DNA of 64,000 bases from Dipteronia dyeriana (lineage: Eukaryota; Streptophyta; Magnoliopsida; Sapindales; Sapindaceae): positions 69,062,687 to 69,126,686 of the forward strand of contig CM065295.1 of the NCBI GenBank assembly GCA_032871835.1, read 5' to 3'. Made by a program: the position numbers and the translations under genes. Below the pieces are notes generated by a model. It was not told where the DNA came from. It ran no database searches and saw only the letters and a program-made list of their open reading frames with translations. Positions 1 through 12,449 of this stretch are shown here, in pieces. Position 1 is the stretch's first letter. Every line of letters starts with the position of its first letter.

Positions 1-1036
1 AGTTATCAACTAACCCTCAAACAATCTCCACAACTTCAAAGATATGCAATTAATGAAGTTTAAAAGGAAAATAACAATAAATAAGATGAGGTTTGTTCTT
101 ACCTAAAAATGGAGACCATTAATGAAGACCCATGACTCCATGAGAGAAGAAGACATTAATTGCACATGCATGAGGGATGGAGAGTCAAATAGGCTTTCTT
201 AGAGCTTTCTCTCTCTAGGAGCTCTAACCTCTCTCTAAAACCCTAAGAGGTTTTTATATAGAGCTTCCATTAAAATGCCTTTGTTTTGTAAAAATAGCAT
301 TTTTTGCGGTAGAGTATCGCGGTCTACCATGACAAGAGCTGGATCGCGAAAATCACTGGTGTGAATTCGCACCTAGTTTTTGGTCTCTTTTTTACGGTCC
401 ACTGTGACAAGACCTGGACTACGAAAATCATTGGAGGTGGTTCGCGGTCCACCAAGACGACACATGGACAATGAAAATCACCGATGAGATTTTTGCCCCT
501 TTTTTTGTGACCCACCAAAATAAAAAACACCCTAACCACAAAGAGAAGAAATGAGTCTTTTCAAGAGGCAGATCCTTTGTGTAAAGACATGAGCATGCCA
601 AAGGGCAAGCACAAACGTTTCTGATCAACAAATGCAAATAAATTACAACACAAACACACAGACCTTAAATATGAAATTAGATACGGAATAAGCAAATGAG
701 TTCTTAGAACTCAATCATTGAGACACATACGAATACCAAAGGAATCGTGATGCATGTGTGTATATGTGTTGTAAGTACAACTAATATAGTAACACATGTA
801 ATCAAGTTTTATATGTGTGCAATGAATGCATTATGATATAAGGACACATATAAATAAATTGTGTGTGCACCTAATCTCATGAAGCTCAGCTCTTGAATAT
901 CTTGGGATGTCGAAAAAGTTGTCTTCAATTACTATCAAAATGTTGTTGATTACATGAAGAACCTAAACTACCCATATAAAAGCACTTCAATGGTTTTGAC
1001 ACGGAAATAAGTCAATCATAGAACATTTGAATTATA
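1..1036 (-). mobile_element. Truncated copia LTR (SIRE-like family)
   Basis: This stretch follows the second half of the two solo LTRs at 42714-44908 and 45996-48272. It shares the segment with a GATGAAGAC-type tract, a block of CT-rich sequence before a TATA-like stretch, a CG-rich block with GCGGTCTACC-type motifs (about 305-460), and the closing segment 'aaactaccca...aataagtcaatcata' near 955-1025. The window starts inside it, so the left end is not visible. The right end is diverged and no clean TTACA terminus is seen; 1036 is approximate. It would be read on the minus strand, like the two solo LTRs. No coding content is recognisable. Short open frames on the minus strand at 324-637 fall inside the CG-rich block and have no protein-like character. 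Confidence 0.55.
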
Positions 1037-1855
1037 AATCCATCCATGTATTCGAAAAAAAATTCAATTTGATATCGTTGATGAAGGAGATTTGATGAAA
1101 TGTATTTGAAAACAAAGAAGCAAAGAGACCCTATCTCTTTCATTTACTTCTTTTTCTCACCAAGCAAACAAAAAAAATCACAAGATATTGAATCATTGAT
1201 CTCAAGATCCACATTACAAATATAAACTCTAGAAAATAATAGAAAATCAAATCAAACCTAGAAAAGAAAAAGAAAAATGCATTACATAATTACAAACCGA
1301 CATAGATAGCTCAGTCAACTGAGATAAACTTCTTCAGCCCTGGAAAAAAAACCCAGATAACTATTTCAACCTAGAAAAAACCAAACCAAAAAGCCAATAT
1401 TAGATGGCTCATTCAATCCAGAAAAAACTGAACCAAGAGTAAATAGGTCTATTCCAATCGGAGTAGATCGTCGATCTCTTTTGACTGAAGAAGACTGGTA
1501 CATAATTCCTCTATTTGGATGAGATCCGCAATTTGACTCCTCTGAATTGGAGGAGATAAGAGGGAGGCTCACATGGGCCTCACTATTTCGGTGGTAGCAC
1601 AAGCCTCCTTCACCTGTAATTGCTCACTGGGAAATCATCATTCTACCAAAACTATAGCTTTTGGTTCCGACGGTGTTGCTAGTGCGGTGGCTGTGATGGT
1701 GTGCAATGGTTTGATTTTATTGATTTTAGATATTTTGGAGTTTGATTTGGATGGGATTTTTTGTGTGGTGTTTAATTTCAGTTAGTTTTTTGTTTTAGGA
1801 GAAAGATAACATTTGGTTTCTAGAAACTGAGTGGAATATGGTTGCTTTTTTATTG
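1037..1855. other. Unassigned flank of Tat element A
   Basis: AT-rich DNA between the truncated copia LTR and element A. Short overlapping open frames of 70-78 codons exist on both strands (1366-1602 minus, 1573-1785 plus), but neither resembles a protein family I know. A run near 1770-1800 (TTTCAG, then TTTTAG) looks like splice acceptors, so a decayed exon is possible. The sequence continues across element A at 13220, because 1856-1860 and 13215-13219 are the duplicated target site. Confidence 0.4.
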
Positions 1856-1860
1856 TATGT

Positions 1861-2070
1861 TATTGGTGGTGATTTCTCGACAATCAATCAGTCAACAATT
1901 TAAATCGGTATAAACCTATAAATATGAATGAAATAAAGGATGTAATGGTAATAACGAAATTATGAAAAAAGGAATACGTGGTAAAACTTTGATGATCGGA
2001 GATACGTCCACGGGTTGTTGTTTTAGCAACTCAATCAAATCCACTGTAACTGTTTAAATAATACATGCTT

Positions 2071-2115
<45 letters not shown>

Positions 2116-2659
2116 CTCTATAATTTCTTTTTCCCTATTACCGTGTCTTTGTAGGGGTGTTTATACATGGTGTTGCTAGGGTTTAATATCGTGGCGTACA
2201 AGTAAAAGATTACAGAGTTGATTTAAGGATATCTTTCCTATTTGATATTATCACGTATTAAATGATATTGAATCAGATCCCGTTTCTGTCTCTGATTGCC
2301 TAAGGTATAGGAGATGATCTGTTTGTTTCCTTGTTGGTCTCTCAGTGACTGTATTGTAGTTGACTTGTGTTTGCCTGTCATTTGGTTTTTTACCTTGTGG
2401 AAAGAGGATAATAAAGTTTCATGTAGCCATCTTACGTTTGTGCCAAGTAGAGCTGAACAGGTTGTACTCTTCTGCTTGGCTCATCCTGGTTTTACTCGGG
2501 GTTACTGGTCTGATATTTATTACGCCGATCTCGAGTAGTTTATCCACGTGGGCTGTCAACGTGTCTCCTTTGGCTGGTCCTTTGACTTTCTGCTTACGTG
2601 GCTATGCTAGTTCACGTTTTTTGACGACATGTCTTATTTGGTGAATTTGATATATAACA
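1861..2659 (-). repeat. 3' LTR of Tat element A
   Basis: 799 bp, alignable along its whole length with 12450-13214. The outer end reads TATTGG where the other copy reads TGTTGA, so the canonical terminal TG/CA is mutated here; the target duplication fixes the border. It holds a long (TC)n tract at 2073-2112 that is short in the partner. On the minus strand a TATA-like TATAAACA lies within 2158-2168. The R/U5-like segment (ACGTCCACGGGTTGTTG) is the reverse complement of the CCGTGGACG block shared by elements B and C. Confidence 0.87.
2073..2112. repeat. (TC)n microsatellite in LTR
   Basis: About 20 copies of TC, present only in this LTR copy of element A; the partner LTR near 12662-12680 has only a short run. 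It accounts for much of the 34-bp length difference between the LTRs. Confidence 0.9.
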
Positions 2660-2672
2660 ATACCCCCTTAAA
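2660..2672 (-). other. Polypurine tract of element A
   Basis: The complement reads TAAGGGGGTAT, directly inside the 3' LTR. It primes plus-strand DNA synthesis in LTR elements. The same TTAAGGGGGT and TTAAGGGGTA motifs abut the 3' LTRs of elements B (33984-33996) and C (58658-58671). Confidence 0.8.
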
Positions 2673-3033
2673 TATTAGAGCCGAGTAAAAATATTTCTCG
2701 GTGAAAATATTTAACCTTCATTCGATTTTTATCTGATCAAGCTAGCTCTGTTCAAATTTTGTCATTATGCCTCATAAATATAAGAAGTATCATTCTTTAT
2801 TAATTCAAACATTAATGATGTGTCTTAATTGCATCCACACACACATGATTCGTCTTTCAAGCGAAAATCTTTTGATGGTGACATTAAGAGTGTTTGATGG
2901 CTCGACGCATTTTATTGCTGCGTCGAAATTTGGCCGTCTGGCACGTCACCTACGTTACTCATCACACCTTTTCATTTCCCGCTTCTTTGTGACTTGGACC
3001 CGTGGTTTCCAATTTCAAAACCGATGCCTAGCC

Positions 3034-3041
3034 TATTTAAA
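3034..3041 (+). promoter_or_regulatory. Possible TATA box for the antisense ORF of element A
   Basis: TATTTAAA lies about 300 bp upstream of the conserved ATG at 3339, in the 0.7-kb spacer between the polypurine tract and the antisense ORF. Position and sequence are suggestive only; no transcript evidence is available. Confidence 0.3.
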
Positions 3042-3338
3042 CAATTGAGGGATATTTTTGGTCACTTTTTTATTGTTTTTTTTTCATGCTCATCGTGTCA
3101 ACATTCCTTTATTGCTTCAACCTAGCTAGATCCTCTAGTCTTTCTTAGTTTTCTCCACAGGCACTCTGGTAACCTAAATTCCTCGATTATTCAAGTCGCT
3201 ATTGTCTTGAACCTTGTCTCTTTGCCTTTGCATTTTGCTTTTCACAGGCCTGAGATTCTCCATCTCTTGATTTCACTTTCAAGGTTCTTCTACAATTCGT
3301 TGACCTGTCCAATTTATGGTATCTCAAGGTTAGTCTCT

Positions 3339-6097
3339 ATGGACCTTATATCTAGACATTGTTTTTTCGTTATTAGGATGAATGCCCTTAAATGTGATGT
3401 TGCTTTTACAGCCTATAAATTATTGGGGGACACACCCCCTGACAAACTTGAGGCCCAATTTGACCATTCTGTTTTTGCTTGCAGCGATTCCTGTCCTTGG
3501 AGGTTAATGGAAAACATGACAATAAGTGTCGAGTACGCAACATGTTTCTCCCCACGATATTAGGGTTGGGACCCAAGTGCTAAATAAGAGTGATGTGGAG
3601 GATGAGCATCAAGCAAGTTGTATCTACTTTTTCACCAAATGGGTATGTGCCTATGATGTTGAGCAAAACGTACTAGGTGCCACCGGGATTGAGAGGTGTA
3701 TTCGTCAATTCGATTTGGACGGTGATATTGTTCAGCTGGAATTGACTAGAGACAGAGATGCATGGAATCTTCCACCTAATATGGTAGCAATTTACGGGGT
3801 GATGCTCAGTTGTAGCGTTAAAGCTCCCTCTCCAGCCTTTTATCACCTTATTTTTGGCAGAAGCAAGTATTGCTTTGGCCCAGCTTGCTCCGAATAGTTA
3901 TAGAATTTTGATGAGCATGTGGCACATGAGGAAAAGGATGAGCTTACCCCCACCCACACCTCATGAGATCAGGCATTTTTATACCCTGAGGCAGTTGGGT
4001 CAAACGGGAACTTACTTTCTTCTCTCAAGCCAGCCTGACAACTGGATTCCGGATGGGGTTGAAATTGACGGGGAAGTCGAGGCAACTACGGATGATAAAA
4101 GGAAAGGTTTCATCTGAGGTTTTCCTACCTTGAACAAATATTGGAAGAACAGTTGGTTCTTTATTAGAGGCGGCTGGGGATGTTCGATCGATTTTGACCT
4201 CGATGATGTTTGGGTGACTTGAAGAGTTCCTCATTACTTTTGCTCACCTAAGGCTTGAAACCGGACTCCTCCCGTTTTTACGACTGATGAGTTGACCAAT
4301 CTGTCCAGGGTTACCGTGCATCCTTTAGAGAAGTGGGGAAAACCATACCCCTTTGTCGAGAAGAAGATGATAAAAACCGACCTCTTCCATCAAATTTCAG
4401 CTTGCCATAGACGTCGGGATCGTTCCGCTAGAAGATAAGTCGAGTGGGGGCTCTGAGGACACTGATGAAGTTGATGGTTGTGCGCCCAAATATATTCCTG
4501 ATCCCTCTCAATGCTGAGGGCGAATCAAGTAGACGAGGGGGTTCGATTGGTCCGAGTAGCCCTACAACGGATAATCCCAACAAACAAAGGGAGCATAATA
4601 ATCCGAGTAAGCGGATGGATTCCACTATAGGTGAGGCAACTGTTGAGATAAACGAGCATGATTCCACTATTAAGGGAAAACAGGTTGAAGTGCCTTTTAG
4701 TTCGGTTGTGCATGTTTCTGAGTCTTCCCTGTCCATCTTAGAAAATGAGGCCCAAACAAAAGACCTCACTACTAACCTTAACCCTAGGGGAAGGCAGTCT
4801 GGAAAGAGGAAAGCCTCTTTTTCACTTGGCCAACCCACTAAAATTCTACAGGTCATTGCATATGTTGATTCTTCATCGGGCGATGAGGAGACTGGTGTTA
4901 GTGCTAAGGAAATGGGAGTAGAGGTTTTTTTAAGAGTTCAGACTGGAAGGCCTGCTGAAGACTGTACTAGTTCATCTCTCCGAGGGACCCAATTGAGGAT
5001 TTGAATGTTGCGGATCCTTCCATTATGCCTAATGCTAAAGTTGGGGGTGCAAGACCGTCAGGTCAATCTGGGGATCCCTCCCCTCAAGACATATTTAAGG
5101 TTATATCATCGAGTCGTGCCTTCATCGAGGATGATCACTGGAGCCGCTTCAAGGCTGTCACTTTATCGGAACAACTCCATAACTTTTTCAATAGTGCCTC
5201 CTATGTGAGTTTTCTTTCTTCGTGGTGCTAAGGCCCTATCTTTTTCTTTTTTATGCATCATTTTGTTGTTTTTGATATAGATGCTCCATGAGGTATCTAA
5301 GGATTGTCTGGTCAGCAATGCTCAGACAGACAGAATAAGGCACTTGGAAGCTCAAATAAAAGAGAGCGAGGAGAACCGTGCTTGGACTAAGATGGCTCAT
5401 CAGGAGAAGATAAAATCACACCAAGAATTCATGGATCAGTGCCTGGCAAATCAAATGAAGGCCAATCAAATGGCTTCTTTTGCTGCTGAAGAAGTTAAAA
5501 ACTTGAAGGATTTACCGTCTTCTACTCAAAAAGAGATGCTCCAGACTGAACAGAAAGTTGAGGAGTCCAAGTCATCCTATGAGCACCGAATTGAAGACTT
5601 GGAACGCGAGGCCTTAACTGTTGAGTCTCTATCGAAAGAGCCTGGGATGAAGCTGGAGATTCAGGGGGTCCACCGCTTTAAAAGGTTCCCAGCATATGAT
5701 GCCCTGCTTCTTAGAGAGTTTCAGCCGGGATGGTCTCAACGGGTGAGTTTTTCAAGATGAAGAATTGGGCAACTGATTGGACTCGGTTCAACTGAAGCCT
5801 TTCAATTAAAAAAACATGTGGAAACATCTTTGGATTCTCTTCTGGTCCAAATGAAGGAATGGTGAGCATATTGTCGCAACAAAGGAAAAATGCCACATCT
5901 CATTCATTTAGAGGATCATACCGAGAGTGCTTTCACTACTTTTCATGCCTGTCATAAAGCAGGGATCGACGGTGATAAACTAGTTGTCGGACCCGTGCTC
6001 GGGAGAGATCATATGGCCCTCATATGAAAGCCAGTTGAGTGAGTATGTGATGGAACCTGATCCGAGTCACAAAGGCAGTAACTCTCAACCCCCATAA
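3339..6097 (+). pseudogene. Antisense ORF (aORF) of Tat element A, putative gypsy-type transposon protein
   Basis: It runs opposite to gag-pol. The start at 3339 was chosen because its first residues (MDLISRHCFF...NALK..V) align with the starts of the two other copies (33496 and 58194, minus). Order: N-terminal segment; a conserved block near 3690-4120 with DAWNLPPNMVAIYG, LAPNSYRILMSMWHM and EIRHFYTLRQ, of the kind classed as 'putative gypsy type transposon' (PF04195); a low-complexity acidic and Ser-rich part (4440-5000); an intron at 5205-5280 (GTGAGT...ATAG, 76 nt); then a coiled-coil C-terminus with PAYDALLLREFQ, ending at TAA 6095-6097. A frame change near 3850-3895 and stops after 4117, 5000 and 5758 break it. 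The protein's function is unknown. Confidence 0.7.
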
Positions 6098-6890
6098 CCT
6101 CCTTGATACTGTTCTTTGTAATTTTTGTAACGATCTCAAGTACTCCTTGTAACTTCATTTGATTAATTCATATTTCCAATATTATATTTCACTTTTGCTT
6201 GGTTATTTTACAAACAGTGACTTTTGTACATCCTTGTGTTTGAACCTGAATCGAGTATCTTATTAATTGGTAATTTTTTGTTCGAACTGAGTGACCCATT
6301 GTTAGGCCGAGTATCTTATTAACTGGCAGTTAGGTTTTTATACTTCATTTTCTTCTTACCCAGGTGTTACGTCGAGGCTTACCCCTACCATACACCTAGG
6401 TCCCTAGACATGTCACCAAGTACATCTCCCAATATTGTCTATCACAGAGGTTTGTCGAATCGTTGGGGTAGCGTCTATCGGCCAACAAGACTGCGCATCT
6501 TACCGAGTTTACCCCAACGGTGCCCCGAGCAACTATACAGGTACTTGTGGTGCCTCGGGTTTACCTTTTCGTTGAGAGATACGCTCATGTCATCTCTGTT
6601 TGGTGGGCGTGCTATTTTAGCTTCTTTGCCCCTCGAACACTTCTCACTCGCTCTTTCCGGTTTTAGAGTGCTCGAGTCATGTTCTTATTATCATATATTC
6701 ATGTTTTTTTCCATAGGTTCTTATAATCATACGTTGCTTGCTTCTATGACTAACTTTGGTCTCATAAGATCCCGTTTTACTTCTTGATTTGAGCATGCGA
6801 ATCTCAACAAATTTGCTACATTGTCTGAAAAACTAAGAATTAAAATGATCGCTAAGAACTAAATAATACTGAAAGCTTAAACATAACAAT
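6098..6890 (-). other. Spacer between integrase and aORF, element A
   Basis: Non-coding on both strands. It holds two copies of the motif AGTATCTTATTAA (about 6257 and 6309), the reverse complement of the AATAAGATACTCGG motif that is repeated about ten times in the matching spacer of element B and nine times in C. Open frames here, such as 6410-6787 plus, show no family resemblance. Confidence 0.6.
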
Positions 6891-9800
6891 GAGGGGTCCT
6901 TTAGGGATAGAACATTTTCATATATTGTGCATTGCATGGTCGGGGTAGAACACTTCCTCCAATCAGGGTAGAACACTTCCTCCAGGTTGGGCTATCATAT
7001 ACGATTCATGCCCTGTTATACCATCTATGATGCATGGTTCCTCCCATTTATCGGTGAAGGATCCTGCTGCTTGGTCCTGAGTGTTCGGGGACACTCTCCT
7101 AAGTACATGATCCCCAAGCTGGAACTTACACACATGGACATTTGAGTTGTAGTACCTTGCCGCCCTCTGCTAGTATGTAGCATTTCGTACCTAGAACCTG
7201 TCCCTTGCTTCTTCCAGCTCATCTAGATTCTGAAGCAACATATCAATATTATGATCTGGGTCATATAATTGAACTCTAAGAGATACGTATGATGTTTTTA
7301 TCGAGATGACAACCTTAGTTTCGTATGCCAAGGAAAAGGGAATTTCTCCCTTTGTCATCCTAGCTGTTATTCGGTATGCCTATAGTACTTCGTGGAGCTT
7401 ATCCACCCAGCTCCCATTCTTTGTGTCCATATTTGCTTTCAAGGTGTGCTTAATTACTTTGTTCACAGCCTTAATCTACCCATTGGTTTGAGGGTGAACA
7501 GGTGAGGCATAGTAATTCAAGATCTTGTGGTCCCTGAACAATTTCTAAAATTTTTGGTTGTCATACTGGGTGCCGTTGTATGTGATGATGGTGTTTGGGA
7601 CCCCAAACCTATAGAGTATATTCCTCTTGACAAAGTTGGTGGTATTTGCCTCTGTAATGTGCACGAGGGCCTCTGCCTCAACCTAGTTGGTAAAGTAATC
7701 AACTGCTATGATTGCATGCTTTGCTCATCTCTTCACTCCCGTTAGCATTGGTCCTTTGGGATCGAGACCCTACATGGAGAAATGCCAAGGGGAGGTAAGA
7801 CTCTTGAGCAAATCGAATGTCATTAGCGATTTTCTAACACGTTTCGTAACTTTTTATGAACCGATGAGCATCTGTAAATAGGGTTGGCCAATAAAATTTC
7901 TGCCTGAGTATTTTATGTTCTAGGTTCTTACCCCTCGTATGATTTCCGCACACACAGCTATGGATATTTTTCAAAATCTGTTCAGCTTCTTCTTCTTCTT
8001 CTATAATGCACATTTGTAATGCCTTTGAGAATCCCTTTCTGTACAGTTCTCCACCGACAATGGTGTACCTGGTTGATCTATACTTGATGCACTTTGCTTC
8101 TGCGGTGACTTTCGGGAGGGTGCCTTCTTCCAAGTATTTCCTGAGCTGAGTCATCCAGTTGTTCGACTGTGCTCGAATTTCTTGAATTTCTACTATTAAT
8201 TCTTCCAACTCGAATATACTTGGCTTAGTCAGGTATGCAACTGGGATTGTTCTTTCTTTAATGTGAATTGTTGATGCTATTTTGGATAGAGTATCTTTCC
8301 TCTCATTTTCTTCTCTCGTGATCTGAGTGATCTTGAATTCTTTAAGACATCTGAGCAATCTAGTTGCCACATCTAAGTATGCCATCATGCACTCGTCTTT
8401 TGCCTGATACTTGTCCAAGACTTGAGTGACCACAATTTATGAGTCGCTGAAGATTTCTACTTTATTGGCTCCTAATGCAATGCATACTCTTAAACCGGCT
8501 AACAGGGCCTCGTACTTAGCATGGTTATTGGTAACCTTAAAGTCAAATCTCATGGCCATTCCACGACATCCCTTTCTGGGGTAGATATTACTATCACTGC
8601 CCTACTGCCATGTGTGTTTGACGAGCCATCAACATACAACCTTCATTAGAAATTCTTCGCTTGCTCTTCTTTCATCATTCTTTTCACCTTCATATTTGGC
8701 TTAGTGAATTCAACTACAAAATTTGCCACGGCCTGCTATTTAATTGATGCCTTAGGCATATACTTGATGTCAAACTCGCTCGGCTCTATCACTCACTTAG
8801 TCAATCATCCTGATACTTTTGGCTTTTATAGGATTTGCTTGAGCGGGTAGTCAGTACATACTTCAACTGTGTGTGCTTAAAAGTACGGTCTCAATTTTTG
8901 TGCTGCAGTGATTAGTGCGTGAGCTATTTTTTCTACTGGTGAGTATCTCATCTCTACCTGTAATAGGGCTTTGCTTATGTAGTACACCGGTTTCTAGACT
9001 CCCTCCTCCAATCGGAACACAGAGTTGATTGCTACTTATGCGAGGGATAGGTACAGATAGTGGGTCTCCCTGAGTTTGGGCTTGGAGAGAATCGGTGCTC
9101 GGCCTAGGTATTCTTTTATTTTCTGGAAAGCTTCTTCACACTCATAGTTCCACTCGAGTCCCTTCCCTTTCTTTTCTGCTTTAAAGAAGCGATAAACATA
9201 TATTTGTTGATAAGTGGCTCTAGCGTTATTTAGGTCAAAGGGTATCACTGCATAGTAGTACAATCCCTGATCAGTTGTGAATGCTATTTTTTCTTCATCT
9301 GCTTTATTAATCCAAATTTGGTTGTATCCCTAGTATGCGTCTATGAAGCTGAGCAGTTCTTGGTCTGCTATTGCGTCTACCAACTGGTCCATCCTTGGGA
9401 GTGGGAAGCTACCCTTTGAGCATACTTTGTTCAAATCGGTGAAGTCCACACACATTCTCCATTGGCTGTTCTTCTTCTTCACGAACACCACATTGACCAC
9501 CCATTGTCGGTACTTGGCCTCTCTGATTGATCCGGTTTGAGCAATTTGTCCATTTCTTTCTTAATTGATGCGTTTCTTTTTGAGTTGAATACTCATCTCT
9601 TCTAGACAACCTGTCTATACTCTGGGTTGACAGCTGGGCAATGAGATATTATCTTTGTATCGATCCATGAAATATCTTCGTGACTCCATGCCAATACTTC
9701 TTTGTATTACCTCAGTAAACTAGTCAGGTCGCATTTGACGTCCTCTCGTAAGTTTGCTCATATTTTGATCACTTTGGTCAGCTTACAATCGTCCAGGGTT

Positions 9801-10500
9801 ACATCTTCTGTTCATTCTTCTTTCAGGGTTTCTGGTTCATCTTTTGTGTCTAACTCAAAAGCTCTAGGAACTTCAGCTTTCGATTCATCCAAGTCTTGTT
9901 CGGCCAAGTGATGTACACACACTTGGTCTTCCCTATCTTCTCTATTCTTATAAACCAAATTATTTACCCTTCAAGCCATTTCTTGCGATCCTTTGACCAC
10001 ACCTACCCCATATTCTGTTAGGAACTTCATCATTAGGGCATAGGTGGTCGTGACTGCTTTTGATTTATTCAAGAATGACTGGCCAAGCAGGGTAATTTAT
10101 GGCCAATTTTATATATCTACCACTACAAAGTTGAGCATTACAGTTTTCTGGCAAGGGGCCTTTCTGACCTTGACTGACAGTTTTGTCATACCCAGTTACC
10201 TAACCTCGGCTTCCCCAAATCCTCTAGGTGGGGTATGGAAAGGTGCCAAGTCTTTCCTCTCTAGCCTCAACTGATCATATACATCTGCACTCATAATGTA
10301 TGTCGAGCTCCCATTGTTGATCAATACTCTGTGAACCTCTTTATAACCGATCTGAGCACTTATAACTAGTGCATCATTGGGTTTAACATCTACTTCATAC
10401 GAGTCTAACTCTATAAACATCACTAGGTCCCAACCTTTTTTGATTCTTTTTGGATCAGGTTCTATAGAGTTCACATCGAGATCTCTTCTAGCTTCCATCG
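6891..10500 (-). pseudogene. pol remnant of Tat element A (PR, RT, RNase H, second RNase H, IN)
   Basis: Decayed polyprotein, read leftward. Protease near 10320-10300 shows RVLINNGSS, so the catalytic Asp of IDNGSS is Asn. RT begins with CVDFTDLNK near 9450. The block VIPFDLNNARATYQ (about 9250-9200) joins directly to FKAEKKGKGLEWNYE, skipping the part that should hold the YIDD active site. The second RNase H shows VDGSSNTHGS near 8640, followed by QVLDKYQAKDE. The integrase finger (7960-7840) reads CGNHTRGKNLEHK...YWPTL...SYETC, with the first Cys of the CxxC pair replaced by Tyr. Integrase core and C-terminus continue to about 6890 in shifting frames. It cannot be functional. Confidence 0.8.
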
Positions 10501-12380
10501 CTTATTGAATTTCCTATGCCTTCTCCCAGTTGCTCCTACTAGTCGACGGCCCGTCGAAGATGGTGTTTATTACCACCTCCTCTTCGGGCATTTTTGGGCT
10601 CATTTTTCATCCTCGGCTCTCTTACTGGTTGTTTTTGAGCCTGTATGTTTTGTCTTCTTTAAGACAGGATTCTTCAGGTGCCTTTCCCGGATAAGGGTCA
10701 TAATAAGGTCTTTGAGCTGGAAACACTTGAAAGTTTCATGCTCATTTTTCTTATGTAAACGAAAGTACTTTGTAGTGTCTCTGTGAGCAAACCGCGACTG
10801 CCTCAGGGTTCCTTTGACAAATTCTTTTCTTCCAAAATTGTGAGGACTTCTTATTGTTTCTTTTTTAAGACGATGTAGTTGGTGTACTTCCCCTGAAACT
10901 TCTCTCTTCCATGTTCGGAATTTCGATTGTTGTCTCGACCATCCCGAGCCTTACCCTTATGTCTATCTCTTTTCTGGTTTTGAGACTTGGATCCACCATC
11001 TTTAGCTTTTTCATCTAAACGTCCGCCATGTATAAAATTTCCGCATACAACGATTTTCTCTCCTTTGACCAAGGCATACCCCCTACCATGTCCATCATAT
11101 CATCATAGCTGGTCAGGCGAGCTCTCTTCAAGTCGAAAGAGAGTTGACCATTCTATAAGTTGTTGATGAATGTAGGGATGATAACTTCGTCATTCGCGCT
11201 TTCGATCTTTGACACTTCCTGACCAAACCTTTCGAGATATTTTTTGAGTGATTGTTCTATCTTTGCTTGAGCTGAGAGATGTGAGCCACTGATTTTTTCC
11301 TATTCACGTTTTCAAGGAATTGCCTTTAGAATGCCTTGGTCAGATCGCTAAAGATTCCTATGCTCGCTTTAGGCAATCTCCCAAACCACCGAGATCATAA
11401 ATCCCCGAGGGTTTAGGGAAGGTTGAGGCATACGAATTCATCATTCTGGTCGCATTGAGCCATATCGCTCTTATAGCACCTGACGTGCTCTTTCGGGTAT
11501 GTATCCTTCATGAATGGCTCCACAAACAACATCTTGAATCTATCTGGGAATGGGGTACGGAGGACGTCGTTGGTGAAGAGACTTTCTGTCTCATCATTTG
11601 ATAGCGCATTGCTCTCGTATCGCCTGACTAGGGCATCCATCTGTCGCCTGTTATTCTGGACCTCATGGGTCAAGCTCTGTATGAGTATATCCCTCTTACA
11701 GCGCGGCTTCCCACTGGGATCAAAACTCTAACTGATGGTTAAACCTAACATTTGTTCCTCCTCATTCCGTTTAAGGCCTTTCGGGTTAGACCATGTAACT
11801 GGACTGTCCCCCTTTAGTGCCTTCAATGATGGTGCATGTCTCCCTCTTAAGAAGATGATGACCAATCCCTCCTACGCGTACACCTATTAGGTCAGTTTTG
11901 GCCCTTTCCTACTTGGTCAGAATCGTGCCTCTCACGGGGACGTCTCTCTTCTCTAGGTTCTTCACTGATCCGAGCTTGTCTCTCCAACTGGATCCCAGGT
12001 TCTATCGGGTTCTGATTAATTCTCAGTTGTGCATCCGATGTTAGGCCAACCACTACGGAGCACAATCTGCCTTGCAATAGGTTTAGGGTGTGTAGGTTGT
12101 AGGGTAATGTTAGATTCTCTAAGGTGGAGAGTACAACCCCATGTCTGGCTGCATCGGCTACAAGTTGTTGTAGAGACTCTTGGAATCACTAAGCGATCTC
12201 CCCGTTGGTCAGTGGGACCCTTTGAGGACCAACCGCAATTGCTGGTTGGTCATTGATTGTTAAGTCAACACCAGTATGCCTAGTGATATTGGGTATGGTG
12301 TCGACCCCCAACATGTCGCTTGGCAATCCCTGAGGGATCTTGGAGCCGTTCCCAACGCTGCCGTCTCCTTTACCGGCCAT
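10501..12380 (-). pseudogene. gag remnant of Tat element A
   Basis: Starts at ATG 12380 (MAGKGDGSVGNGSK), 70 nt inside the 5' LTR. A Retrotrans_gag-type block follows at about 11673-11100: NNRRQMDALVRRYE, LRTPFPDRFKMLFVEPF, then LNLP*TLGDL..RWFGRLPKAS. The same segments occur in element B at 24330-24640, which supports the call. The 3' part (11072-10851) is rich in Lys and Arg. Multiple frameshifts and stops (for example after 11413) rule out a working product. Confidence 0.7.
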
Positions 12381-12421
12381 TGTTTCATAAAGAGATTATG
12401 AAATTAATGTTTCAAATACGC

Positions 12422-12449
12422 AGATTCACCACCTCCTTCTAGTGCCAAT
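12422..12449 (-). other. Primer binding site of element A
   Basis: Read on the minus strand immediately after the 5' LTR: TTGGCACTAGAAGGAGG. The complement ends in ...TTCTAGTGCCA, which has the form of a tRNA acceptor 3' end including CCA. Further in, the complement reads TTCACC, resembling a T-loop. The tRNA identity is not known to me. Confidence 0.6.

Noticed and set aside
1300..1345. tRNA or SINE head: ATAGCTCAGTCAACTGAGATAA resembles a tRNA A box and D-arm.
   Set aside because: No B box (GGTTCRANYCC) at the right distance, no acceptor stem and no 3' tail or target duplication.
7834..8433. Stand-alone 199-codon minus-strand gene.
   Set aside because: It is the second RNase H to integrase-finger part of element A pol, not an independent gene.
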